Source: Sphingomonas taxi
GTDB taxonomy: Bacteria; Pseudomonadota; Alphaproteobacteria; Sphingomonadales; Sphingomonadaceae
Assembly: GCF_000764535.1 (NCBI RefSeq)
Contig: NZ_CP009571.1
Coordinates: 1,116,001-1,180,000 of the forward strand
Direction: 5' to 3'
DNA: 64,000 bases
Part shown: positions 18,588 to 25,983 of the stretch, piece by piece
How the letters are laid out: each line of letters starts with the position of its first letter
How positions within the stretch are numbered: position 1 is the first letter of the stretch
The notes under the pieces: model-generated
The model's input: the letters and a program-made list of their open reading frames with translations, nothing else
The model's database searches: none
What the model was told of the DNA's origin: nothing
Position numbers and translations under genes: made by a program

Positions 18588-18914
18588 TCAGAGCATCAGC
18601 CAGCGGCGCAGCGCCTGGTCGATCTGCTCCATGCGGGTGGGGCTGGCGTGACCGATCACCCGGGTGATCCGCTCGCGCGCGACGCTGGAGATCCGGTCGA
18701 TCTGCACCTCGCATTCCGCGGTCAGGCCATTGTGCTCGCGCGGCGACATCACCACCCGGAACAGGGCCTCGCCGCCGATGACGTTGGTCAGCGGACAGAC
18801 GGTGATCGTCGCATGCGTCGCGTTGAACAGGTCGGACTGGACGACGACGCAGGGCCGCGCCGCTTCGCCGTCAGGTCCGTCGACCAGCGCGATGGCGCCA
18901 TGCGCTATCTCCAC
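18588..18914 (-). CDS. MazF/PemK-family endoribonuclease toxin
   Basis: Predicted mRNA-cleaving toxin, 108 aa. The beta-barrel pattern of the family is readable: GAIALVDGPDGEAARPCVVVQ, then FNATHATITVCPLTNV, the variable loop, and ECEVQIDRISSV. The start (ATG at 18914) overlaps the antitoxin end by 10 nt, the classical order antitoxin then toxin in one transcript. An unusually strong hydrophobic C-terminus (RWLML) follows a helix. Could also be a degenerate relative, but nothing is truncated. Confidence 0.87.
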   Translation of the reverse strand: MEIAHGAIALVDGPDGEAARPCVVVQSDLFNATHATITVCPLTNVIGGEALFRVVMSPREHNGLTAECEVQIDRISSVARERITRVIGHASPTRMEQIDQALRRWLML

Positions 18915-19129
18915 GCGGCACCGTCCTGCCAGAACACGACATCCTCGACCGAGGCGCGGGCGGAGGCGCGGGTCGACTGGCGGCGGGCCTCGCGACGATA
19001 GGCGTCGTCGTGCAGATCGACGTAGCGGCGCACCGCCTCGCGTGCGATATCGCTCTTGCTGCGCCCCTGGGTGCGCGCGACCGCGGCGAGCCGCTCTTCC
19101 AATTCGGTATCGAGTCGTACGCCGAGCAT
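18905..19129 (-). CDS. Ribbon-helix-helix antitoxin (CopG/MazE-like)
   Basis: 74 aa. The N-terminus MLGVRLDTELEERLAAVART has the ribbon and first helix of RHH proteins, and GRSKSDIAREAVRRYVDLHD gives the second helix with the conserved SKSDI turn. The C-terminal part (ARASVEDVVFWQDGAAWR) is probably the disordered toxin-binding region that folds on the MazF dimer. A perfect palindrome lies immediately upstream of its start, which fits autoregulation by an RHH protein. Confidence 0.87.
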   Translation of the reverse strand: MLGVRLDTELEERLAAVARTQGRSKSDIAREAVRRYVDLHDDAYRREARRQSTRASARASVEDVVFWQDGAAWR

Positions 19130-19139
19130 GCCACCTGCC

Positions 19140-19157
19140 TGTTAAACGCGTTTAACA
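19140..19157. promoter_or_regulatory. Perfect 18-bp palindrome upstream of the antitoxin gene
   Basis: TGTTAAACGCGTTTAACA is its own reverse complement over all 18 bases. It lies 11-28 nt upstream of the antitoxin ATG (minus strand) and is AT-rich in a GC-rich setting. RHH antitoxins usually bind such sites to repress their own operon. Confidence 0.8.
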
Positions 19158-19253
19158 TAGCCCGGACGTGGCGGGCGATCAACCGCTTAGGTCGGCGATA
19201 TTGACGATGCCGGGGATGTCGTGATCAATCGGCGCCCGGGGGGAAAGATCATC

Positions 19254-19760
19254 ATGCGGCTGCTTCATCTGGCCTCGGCCTTGGCGCTGGCGACCACGCC
19301 CGTCGTGTCGGCGGAGGCCGCGCCGCGGTCCGGACTGATCGGCCAGCCGGCGCCCGATTTCGAACTGACGCTGATCGATGGCGGCAAGGTCAGGCTCGCC
19401 GATCTGCGCGGTCAGGTCGTCGTGCTCAACTTCTGGGCGACGTGGTGCGGGCCGTGCCGCCGCGAATTGCCGCTGCTCGACGGCTATTATCGCCTGCAGA
19501 AGCAGCATGGGCTGCGCGTCTTCGCGGTGGCGACGGAGGATTCGGTGCCGGCGCGGCTGATGAAGCCGCTGTTCGCGGCGATGGCGATCACGCCGACCAA
19601 GCGGGTCAAGGGCCGCTACGCGCTGATCGGCGGGGCGGTGCCGACCAATTACATCATCGATCGCGCTGGGATCGTCCGCTACGCCAAGGCGGCGGCCTTC
19701 GACCTGGACGACCTCAACACGATCCTGACACCCTTGTTGAACGAGGCGCCGCCCGCCTGA
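19254..19760 (+). CDS. TlpA-like thioredoxin-family protein, exported
   Basis: 168 aa from the ATG at 19254, preceded by a GGGGGGAAAG ribosome-binding stretch. Signal peptide MRLLHLASALALATTPVVSA; mature part is an AhpC-TSA/Redoxin fold with FWATWCGPCRREL, active-site Cys65 and Cys68. Probably a periplasmic disulfide reductase or resistance-type thioredoxin. The frame is open back to a GTG at 19221 but that adds a non-signal-like prefix. Transcribed against pgk; its 3' end forms a hairpin shared with pgk's end. Confidence 0.9.
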   Translation: MRLLHLASALALATTPVVSAEAAPRSGLIGQPAPDFELTLIDGGKVRLADLRGQVVVLNFWATWCGPCRRELPLLDGYYRLQKQHGLRVFAVATEDSVPARLMKPLFAAMAITPTKRVKGRYALIGGAVPTNYIIDRAGIVRYAKAAAFDLDDLNTILTPLLNEAPPA

Positions 19761-19770
19761 GCGGCGCCTC
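19743..19770. terminator. Bidirectional hairpin between tlpA-like gene and pgk
   Basis: Arms GAGGCGCCGC (19743-19752) and GCGGCGCCTC (19761-19770) pair perfectly over 10 bp with an 8-nt loop. The left arm lies inside the last codons of the thioredoxin gene and the right arm ends 9 nt short of the pgk stop, so it can serve both converging genes. Confidence 0.7.
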
Positions 19771-19778
19771 GCTAAGTG

Positions 19779-20987
19779 TCAGCGGCCGATCAGCGCAGCG
19801 ACGCCGGGCAGGTCCTTGCCTTCCATCCATTCGAGAAAGGCACCGCCCGCGGTCGAGACGAAGGTGAAGCGGTCGGCGACCCCGGCCTGATTGAGCGCGG
19901 CGACGGTGTCGCCGCCACCCGCGACCGAGACGAGGCTGCCGTCCTGGGTCAGCGCCGCGGCGGTGCGCGCGAGGCTGACAGTGGCGACGTCGAAGGGCGG
20001 CGTCTCGAACGCGCCCATCGGGCCGTTCCACACCAGGGTACGGCAATTCTTGAGCACGTCGCCCAGCGCCTCGACCGCGCTAGGGCCGACGTCGAGGATC
20101 ATCTCGTCGGCGGCGACCTCATGGACGTTGACGGTGCGCACCGGCGGATTGGCGCGGAATTCCTTCGCCACCACCACGTCGTACGGCAGGTGGACGGTGC
20201 AATTGGCGCGGTCCGCCGCTTCGAGGATCTCCTCGGCGGTGCCGGTCAGGTCGTGTTCGCACAGCGACTTGCCGACGTTGACGCCGCGGGCGGCGAGGAA
20301 GGTGTTGGCCATGCCGCCGCCGATGATGAGGTGATCGACGCGGGTGACGAGATGCTTGAGCACGTCGAGCTTGGTCGACACCTTGGCGCCGCCGACCACC
20401 GCGGCGACGGGATGTTCGGGGTTACCGAGCGCCTTTTCGAGCGCGACGAGTTCGGCCTCCATCGCGCGGCCGGCGAAGGCGGGCAGGACATGCGCCAGCC
20501 CCTCGGTCGAGGCGTGCGCCCGATGCGCGGCGGAGAAGGCGTCGTTGACGTAAAGGTCGCCGAGTTTCGCAAAGCGTTCAATGACTTGCGGGTCGTTCTT
20601 CTCTTCGCCGCCGAAGAAGCGCGTGTTTTCGAGGATGGCGATATCGCCGGGCTGGAGCATCGCGACCGCGTCCTCGGCGCCCTCCCAGTCGATGTAGCGG
20701 ACCTCGCGGCCGAGCACATGGCTGTAGGGCCGCGTCAGCATCGCCAGCGACATCTCAGGGTTCGGCACGCCCTTGGGACGGCCGAAATGCGCGAGGATCA
20801 GCACGATCGCGCCGCGGTCGGCGAGTTCGGTGACGGTCGGCAGCGTCGCGCGCAGCCGCGTATCGTCGGTCACCGCACCATCCGCCATCGGCACGTTGAG
20901 GTCCTCGCGGACGAGCACGCGCCGGCCGCTGATCTCACCCATATCGTCGAGCGTCTTGAAGGCCTTGGTCACATCGTCTTCCTTCAT
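19779..20987 (-). CDS. pgk: Phosphoglycerate kinase
   Basis: Converts 1,3-bisphosphoglycerate and ADP to 3-phosphoglycerate and ATP. 402 aa, two Rossmann-like domains. Signatures: [22 protein letters not shown], the substrate region [30 protein letters not shown], and the nucleotide site [10 protein letters not shown] with GGGDTVAAL near the C-terminus. ATG at 20987 starts [10 protein letters not shown]. Lies downstream of gap with a MOSC gene between, all on the minus strand. Confidence 0.98.
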   Translation of the reverse strand: MKEDDVTKAFKTLDDMGEISGRRVLVREDLNVPMADGAVTDDTRLRATLPTVTELADRGAIVLILAHFGRPKGVPNPEMSLAMLTRPYSHVLGREVRYIDWEGAEDAVAMLQPGDIAILENTRFFGGEEKNDPQVIERFAKLGDLYVNDAFSAAHRAHASTEGLAHVLPAFAGRAMEAELVALEKALGNPEHPVAAVVGGAKVSTKLDVLKHLVTRVDHLIIGGGMANTFLAARGVNVGKSLCEHDLTGTAEEILEAADRANCTVHLPYDVVVAKEFRANPPVRTVNVHEVAADEMILDVGPSAVEALGDVLKNCRTLVWNGPMGAFETPPFDVATVSLARTAAALTQDGSLVSVAGGGDTVAALNQAGVADRFTFVSTAGGAFLEWMEGKDLPGVAALIGR

Positions 20988-21004
20988 CTCTTGAACTATC
21001 GACC

Positions 21005-21068
21005 CGTTCGTACTGAGCTTGTCGAAGTACGGTGAGTCTCAATGCCCTTCGCAGGCTCAGGGCGAACG
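21005..21068. repeat. Intergenic inverted repeat, CTTCGACAGGCTCAG type (copy 1)
   Basis: CGTTCGTACTGAGCTTGTCG on the left and CTTCGCAGGCTCAGGGCGAA on the right form imperfect inverted arms. Located between pgk and the MOSC gene. Related copies are at 31102-31168 and 45084-45149. Confidence 0.8.
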
Positions 21069-21076
21069 GTGGAGGG

Positions 21077-21553
21077 CTATGTGATGCCGGGCTGGATCAC
21101 CGTCACCGCATCGCCGAGCGCGATGCGCCCGCCCGCCTTGACGCGCGTACAGGCGCCGCCCCGCCAGTCGGGGGTCAGCGCCGCCTCGAGACCGGGCGCG
21201 ACCGCCTCCATGCGGAAGCAGGGATCGCATTCGACGGTGATCTCGAGCTCGACCGTGCCGATGCGGATCCGCATCCCCGGCACCTGCGGAATGTCGATGC
21301 CGTCGAGCAGCAGATTGGCCCGCCGCTCCTGCCACGGGACCGCCTGCCCCAGTTCGGCCATCGCCGCCTGCCAGTCGCCGCGCTCCATCAGCGTCACCTG
21401 ACGCCGGCCGCGGCCGTTGGGCTTGACCCGCCCGCGGCAATCGCCGTCGAGCCCGCCGTCGACGGTCACCTCGACCGTCTCCAGCAGCTCCATCGGCCCC
21501 TTGGGACGGGCATGCCGGGCGATCCCGACCAGCACGCCGCCCGGCATGGCCAT
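21077..21553 (-). CDS. MOSC domain-containing protein
   Basis: 158 aa. MOSC domains are found at the C-terminus of molybdenum cofactor sulfurases and in stand-alone proteins such as YiiM; they handle sulfur on molybdenum cofactor, often in detoxification. Features: GLDGDCRGRVKP, RQVTLMERGDW, RRANLLLDGID and ECDPCFRMEAVAPGL, the last carrying the conserved Cys. Located 4 nt after the gap stop and on the same strand, so it shares gap's transcript; a metabolic link with glycolysis is not obvious. The start may be the ATG at 21553 or 21547. Confidence 0.87.
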   Translation of the reverse strand: MAMPGGVLVGIARHARPKGPMELLETVEVTVDGGLDGDCRGRVKPNGRGRRQVTLMERGDWQAAMAELGQAVPWQERRANLLLDGIDIPQVPGMRIRIGTVELEITVECDPCFRMEAVAPGLEAALTPDWRGGACTRVKAGGRIALGDAVTVIQPGIT

Positions 21554-21557
21554 CGGC

Positions 21558-22568
21558 TTAGAGGAAGCTCGCCATCACGGTCGCGGTGTCGACCATGCGG
21601 TTGGAGAAGCCCCATTCATTGTCGTACCAGCTCACCACGCGGACGAGCTTGCCGTCGAGCACCGCGGTTTCGAGACTGTCGACGGTCGACGACTGCGGCG
21701 AATGCATCAGGTCGATCGAGACAAGCGGCTCGTCCGAATAGACCAGCACGCCCTTGAGCGGGCCGTCTTCCGACGCCGCCTTGAGGATCGCATTGACCTC
21801 GTCCTTGGTCGTGTCGCGCTTCGGTGTGAAGGTCAGGTCGATCAGGCTGACGTCCGGCACCGGTACGCGGATCGCCGACCCGTCCAGCTTGCCCTTGAGC
21901 TCGGGCAGCACCTCGCCGACCGCGCGGGCGGCGCCGGTGGTGGTCGGGATCATCGACATCGCGGCGGCGCGGGCGCGGCGCAGGTCCGGGTGGATCTGGT
22001 CGAGGATCTTCTGGTCGTTGGTATAAGCGTGGACGGTGGTCATCAGGCCGCGTTCGATGCCGATCGCGTCGTTGAGCACCTTGGCGACCGGCGCGAGGCA
22101 GTTGGTCGTGCACGAGGCGTTGGAGACGATCGTGTGCTCGGCGGTCAGCTTGTCGTGGTTGACGCCGTAGACGACGGTCAGGTCGACGCCCTTGCCGGGC
22201 GCCGAGATCAGCACCTTCTTGGCGCCGGCATCGATATGCTTCTGGCAGGCGACATTGTCGGTGAAGAAGCCGGTGCATTCGAGCACCAGCTCGACGCCCA
22301 GTTCCTTGTGCGGCAGATTCGCGGGATCGCGCTCGGCGGTGACGCGGATGCGCTTGCCATCGATGACGAGGTCGTTGCCTTCCGCGACGACGGTGCCGGG
22401 ATATTTGCCGTGGACGCTGTCGCGGCTGAACAGCCAGGCGTTCGACTTGGCGTCGGCCAGGTCGTTGATCGCGACCAGTTCGAGGTCGCCGGCGTTGCGC
22501 TCGATGATCGCGCGGGCGACGAGACGTCCGATGCGTCCGAAGCCGTTGATCGCAACCTTCACCGTCAT
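21558..22568 (-). CDS. gap: Type I glyceraldehyde-3-phosphate dehydrogenase
   Basis: Oxidises glyceraldehyde-3-phosphate to 1,3-bisphosphoglycerate using NAD(P). 336 aa from the ATG at 22568 ([20 protein letters not shown]). NAD site INGFGRIGR, catalytic [13 protein letters not shown] with the nucleophilic Cys, and substrate residues in HAYTNDQ and [17 protein letters not shown] are all intact; the C-terminus has [14 protein letters not shown]. Head of a gap - MOSC - pgk minus-strand group; divergent from the zapA group. No transketolase gene, often adjacent in relatives, is seen here. Confidence 0.98.
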   Translation of the reverse strand: MTVKVAINGFGRIGRLVARAIIERNAGDLELVAINDLADAKSNAWLFSRDSVHGKYPGTVVAEGNDLVIDGKRIRVTAERDPANLPHKELGVELVLECTGFFTDNVACQKHIDAGAKKVLISAPGKGVDLTVVYGVNHDKLTAEHTIVSNASCTTNCLAPVAKVLNDAIGIERGLMTTVHAYTNDQKILDQIHPDLRRARAAAMSMIPTTTGAARAVGEVLPELKGKLDGSAIRVPVPDVSLIDLTFTPKRDTTKDEVNAILKAASEDGPLKGVLVYSDEPLVSIDLMHSPQSSTVDSLETAVLDGKLVRVVSWYDNEWGFSNRMVDTATVMASFL

Positions 22569-22742
22569 CTGGTCTCTCCTCGCGTGTGCATGAACTGCGC
22601 GACGCATCGGGCCGCGCTGGGCGCGCCAGCCTTTGCGAGGGTGCGGCCCATTCTGTCAACCGCGCGCGGCGTGCGCCGGTCCGATTGCGGGACGGGCTTT
22701 GCCCGCTTGCCGCTCGCCCCGGCCGCGCCTACGTCGCCTGCC

Positions 22743-22925
22743 ATGCCCGACACTCCCAGTGCGGTCGATCGCATCGATGCCGCGATCGCCCGAATCGAAT
22801 CCGCCATCGACTCCCGCGCCCGGGCCGGGGACGCGCTCGCCCGCCGCCACGCCGCGCTGAAGGCGCGGATGGCCGAGGCGGTGGCGGCGCTGGACGACGT
22901 CATCGCGCGCGGCACGGCCTCCTGA
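22743..22925 (+). CDS. 60-aa coiled-coil protein upstream of zapA
   Basis: Small Ala/Arg/Asp-rich helix (MPDTPSAVDRIDAAIARIES...) with heptad spacing through most of its length. Its TGA stop shares a base with the zapA ATG (TGATG), so it is co-translated with zapA. It resembles small coiled-coil proteins seen before zapA in alphaproteobacteria (DUF4164-like); assignment is from context. A ZapB-like partner of ZapA is a reasonable idea but not shown. Confidence 0.7.
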   Translation: MPDTPSAVDRIDAAIARIESAIDSRARAGDALARRHAALKARMAEAVAALDDVIARGTAS

Positions 22926-23227
22926 TGGCCAATGTCACGCTGACCATCGGCACCCGGCCGTTCACCGTCGCCTGCCGCGACGGCGAGGAGGCGCGGCTGC
23001 AACAGCTCGGGCGGATGCTCCACGAACGCTGGCCGACGGCGTTGCGCGCGGCGGCGAACATTCCCGGCGAGCGGGCGATGCTGTTCGTCGCGCTGATGCT
23101 GGCCGACAATCTCGACGAGATCCAGCAGCGCCCGCCCGAGGGCGCGGCGGTGAGCGAGCCGGCGCTGGCACGGATTGCCGACCGGCTGGAGGCGCTCGCC
23201 AACGCGCTGGAGCGCGATCCGGGGTGA
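22925..23227 (+). CDS. zapA: Cell division protein ZapA
   Basis: FtsZ-ring associated protein, 100 aa. The N-terminal domain MANVTLTIGTRPFTVACRDGE is family-typical, followed by EARLQQLGRMLHERW and a helical C-terminus (MLFVALMLADNLDEIQ ... ALANALERDPG) that forms the dimer coiled coil. Its place before 6S RNA and the 5-formyl-THF cyclo-ligase gene matches the conserved zapA-ssrS-ygfA order of proteobacteria. Confidence 0.92.
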   Translation: MANVTLTIGTRPFTVACRDGEEARLQQLGRMLHERWPTALRAAANIPGERAMLFVALMLADNLDEIQQRPPEGAAVSEPALARIADRLEALANALERDPG

Positions 23228-23251
23228 TTGGGGGCGCTACCCCCTCCTCTT

Positions 23252-23357
23252 CGTCATCCCGACGAAAGTCGGGACCCATGGATGCGATGGCGGCAGGGGT
23301 CGCGCTCAACCGTCAGCGACATCGTGACCATGGGTCCCGGCGTGCGCCGGGATGACG
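23252..23357. repeat. Intergenic inverted repeat, CGTCATCCCGACGAAAG type
   Basis: TCGTCATCCCGACGAAAGTC with GGGACCCATGG at the left mirrors CCATGGGTCCCGGCGTGCGC with CGGGATGACGA at the right. A shorter related piece lies near 17577-17623. Sits between zapA and the 6S RNA. Confidence 0.8.
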
Positions 23358-23404
23358 AAAGGGGGGCGGGATAGATGGCCGCACCCATTGCCACCACCCC
23401 CGCG

Positions 23405-23575
23405 ACGCACTAGATCATGAGGCGGCGGGTTCTGCCCGGTACGAGCCTTACTTTATCCCTGAGGCTATTCATCATCCAAGGGGGCTGTCCCTGCTAGGAC
23501 CCTGGTCCGAAGTATATGGTCCCCACCTGACGTTACCAGGCGTCGGCGGATACTTTGGCACACGGCCACGGCGGT
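23405..23575 (+). ncRNA. ssrS: 6S RNA (ssrS), approximate ends
   Basis: The region contains the run GCCCGGTACGAGCCTTAC then ATCCCTGAGGCTATTC, the hairpin GGACCCTGGTCC and the segment CCACCTGACGTTACCAGG. These elements and the place between zapA and the 5-formyl-THF cyclo-ligase gene agree with alphaproteobacterial 6S RNA, which binds RNA polymerase holoenzyme and dampens housekeeping transcription. The interval has no convincing ORF. Ends are estimated from the pairing of GGCGGCGGG near 23420 with CCCGCCACC near 23580; I cannot place them exactly. Confidence 0.72.
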
Positions 23576-23619
23576 CCCGCCACCCGCCCCTTCCCTCCCG
23601 CGCGCAGCGAACCGGAGCG

Positions 23620-24156
23620 ATGACCGACAAGCTCGCCCTTCGCGCCCGATTGCGCGCCGTCCGCGATGGCTTCGCGCGCGATCGTGCCATCCTCGTCGCG
23701 GACGCATTCCGTGCGCGGCTGCGCGAGGGTCTCGTCGTCGCCGGCTATATGCCCCTCGGCAGCGAGGCGGACCCAGCCCCGCTCATCGCCGCCGCCCGTG
23801 CCGCCGGATGCCGCATCACGCTGCCCCATGTCACCGGCCGCAGCGCACCGATGCGCTTCCTCGCATGGGACGCGGCGACACCGCTCGTCGCGGGGCTCTA
23901 TAGCCTGCTCCAGCCCCAGGCCGACGCCCCCGAATTGCGCCCCGACATCGTCCTGACGCCGCTGGTCGGCTTCGACCGCGCCGGCCATCGGCTCGGACAG
24001 GGGGCGGGCTATTACGACCGCGTCTTCACGCAGCTCCCCGACGCCTGGCGCATCGGCATCGCCTGGTCGGTGCAGCAGGTCGACGCCTGCCCAGCCGACC
24101 CGTGGGACGTGCCGCTGCACGCCATCGCTACCGAATCGGATTGGATCGTCCCATGA
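23620..24156 (+). CDS. ygfA: 5-formyltetrahydrofolate cyclo-ligase
   Basis: Makes 5,10-methenyl-THF from 5-formyl-THF with ATP. 178 aa. Family motifs: N-terminal KLALRARLRAVRDGF, VAGYMPLGSEADP, ITLPHVTGRS and the C-terminal LTPLVGFDRAGHRLGQGAGY-YDR block that forms the nucleotide site. The ATG at 23620 follows the 6S RNA by about 50 nt; co-transcription with ssrS as in E. coli is plausible. Its stop overlaps the next gene (ATGA). Confidence 0.95.
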   Translation: MTDKLALRARLRAVRDGFARDRAILVADAFRARLREGLVVAGYMPLGSEADPAPLIAAARAAGCRITLPHVTGRSAPMRFLAWDAATPLVAGLYSLLQPQADAPELRPDIVLTPLVGFDRAGHRLGQGAGYYDRVFTQLPDAWRIGIAWSVQQVDACPADPWDVPLHAIATESDWIVP

Positions 24157-24359
24157 CCCCCAGTTGGCGCAAACCCGCAGGCGTCCTGCTCATCCTGATG
24201 CTGATCGGCCTGTGGTGCGCGATCGTGGTCAGCGCGTCGGGGATCATCGGCGGCTGGCCGTGGTGGCTGCAACTGCCCTTCTATCTCGTCACCGGGATCG
24301 TGTGGATCATGCCGATGAAGCCGCTGCTGCTCTGGATGGAAACCGGACGCTGGCGATAG
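24153..24359 (+). CDS. DUF2842 small membrane protein
   Basis: 68 aa with two hydrophobic spans (GVLLILMLIGLWCAIVVSAS and WWLQLPFYLVTGIVWIMPMK) and a short basic end METGRWR. The pattern MTPSWRKPAG and GIVWIMPMKPLLLWM matches the alphaproteobacterial DUF2842 family. Translationally coupled to the cyclo-ligase gene (ATGA). Function unknown. Confidence 0.85.
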   Translation: MTPSWRKPAGVLLILMLIGLWCAIVVSASGIIGGWPWWLQLPFYLVTGIVWIMPMKPLLLWMETGRWR

Positions 24360-24390
24360 GGATCGGGGGGGGCATCATCCGTGAACCGGA

Positions 24391-24467
<77 letters not shown>

Positions 24468-24558
24468 GTGATACGCGGTCGGAGCAGATCGTCCGCCCGA
24501 CCGGCGACGCGACATACTCCCGCATGTTCCGAAGACTTTCCCGTTCCCGAGGAGGGAA

Positions 24559-24635
<77 letters not shown>

Positions 24636-24687
24636 TGAAAGCGTTGAGGCGCGCCAACTAGGCGAGGTGCGGGGGGGTGTCAACGGC

Positions 24688-25929
24688 CTATTCGCGCGCC
24701 GGATCGTTCCCGCCCTCATCGCGCTTCCGGCGAGCGCGTTCCTGCTGCACCAAGGTGCCGTGTTCGAACAGGAAGCCGGCGATATCGGGCTTGCCCGCCG
24801 CGCCGAGCACGGTCTGGATGATGATGAGCAGCGGCACCGCGAGCAGCGCCCCCGCCGTCCCCCACACCCAGCCCCAGAAGCTGATCGAGACGAGGATCAT
24901 CAGCGGGCTGATCGTCAGACGGTGGCCGACGATCAGCGGCGTGATCGCATTCGCCTCGAGGAAGTGGCAGCCGATCATCACCGCCGGCGGCAGCATCGCC
25001 ACCCAGATGTCGGTGAAGGTCATCATCCCGCCGATCGCCAGCAGGAAGGCGGCGATGATCGGCCCGAAATAGGGGATGTAGTTGAGCAGCGCGACGATGC
25101 CGCCCCACATCAGCGGCGACGGCATGCCGATGAAATACAGCGCGCCGGCGACGACGCCGCCCAGCGTCAGGTTGATGAGCGTGATCGTGCCGAGATAGGC
25201 CGAGACGTCGTCGACGACGTCCTGGATCACCCGCGCGGTCGCCATCGCGCCGTCGAAGCTGGTACGGCCGGTGATCGTCTTCTTGCGCATGCCGGTCCAG
25301 CCGGAGAGGAAGAAGAAGACGATCAGGATGCCGAAGAAGAACTGGACGATCACCGTCGGCGCCGAGGTGGCGGCGAGTTCGAGGATCGAGCTGGGCGGCG
25401 CGACCGCGGCGGTCTGCGGCTGGCGCACCGGCGTGGAGGCGATCTGCCGGAACATCTTGTTCACCGACTTTTCGAGCGTCGAATAGAGGTCGAGCAGCGG
25501 CGACAGATTGTGCTGGATGCGGCTGATCCGGCTGGGGAGCAATTGGAAGAAGTCGGTCGCGGGGACGACGATCGCCGCGATCACGACGTTGACGATGATG
25601 AGGAAGACGAGGACGCAGAACAGCGCGGCGATCGCCGACGGGATGCGGCGCCGCTCCAGCCATTCGAGCACCGGCACCAAGGCGATCGCGATGACCAGTG
25701 CGATGGTCAGCGGCATGAAGAATTCCGCCCCCGATTTCAGCGCGAACGGAATGCCGAGCGTCAGGCCGATGCCGGCGATCAGCGTCAGCGCGGCGAGCAG
25801 ACGGTCGCGGCGCTGCGCGATGCGGCCGATCTCGCTGCGCGTGCCGGGCAGCAGCGGCGCGCCGAGCGCGACCTGCTCCTCGGGCGTGATGACGGAAGCG
25901 GGGGATATCGAAGCGGGATCGTCGGCCAT
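24688..25929 (-). CDS. AI-2E family transporter / PerM-like permease
   Basis: 413-aa inner-membrane protein of the PerM/YdiK/TqsA family, a group with diverse export roles. Seven to eight hydrophobic spans: a pair at about residues 46-60 and 68-90, one at 98-125, a long polar loop 130-200 facing the periplasm or cytoplasm, and a C-terminal cluster (FFFGILIVFFFLSGW ... WGWVWGTAGALLAVPLL). The signature PYFGPIIAAFLLAIGG and the late GxVVGHRLTISPL-like stretch (TPLIVGHRLTISPLMILVS) fit the family. Substrate unknown. Precedes the tRNA-Asp genes on the same strand. Confidence 0.88.
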   Translation of the reverse strand: MADDPASISPASVITPEEQVALGAPLLPGTRSEIGRIAQRRDRLLAALTLIAGIGLTLGIPFALKSGAEFFMPLTIALVIAIALVPVLEWLERRRIPSAIAALFCVLVFLIIVNVVIAAIVVPATDFFQLLPSRISRIQHNLSPLLDLYSTLEKSVNKMFRQIASTPVRQPQTAAVAPPSSILELAATSAPTVIVQFFFGILIVFFFLSGWTGMRKKTITGRTSFDGAMATARVIQDVVDDVSAYLGTITLINLTLGGVVAGALYFIGMPSPLMWGGIVALLNYIPYFGPIIAAFLLAIGGMMTFTDIWVAMLPPAVMIGCHFLEANAITPLIVGHRLTISPLMILVSISFWGWVWGTAGALLAVPLLIIIQTVLGAAGKPDIAGFLFEHGTLVQQERARRKRDEGGNDPARE

Positions 25930-25983
25930 AGCCCTTCACCCTAGCGCATTTTCGGCCGCCGCCACCGTGGTTCTTGCGATTGG

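Noticed and set aside
19221..19253. Earlier GTG start for the TlpA-like gene
   Set aside because: It would add 11 residues before a normal signal peptide; the ATG at 19254 has a better ribosome-binding site.
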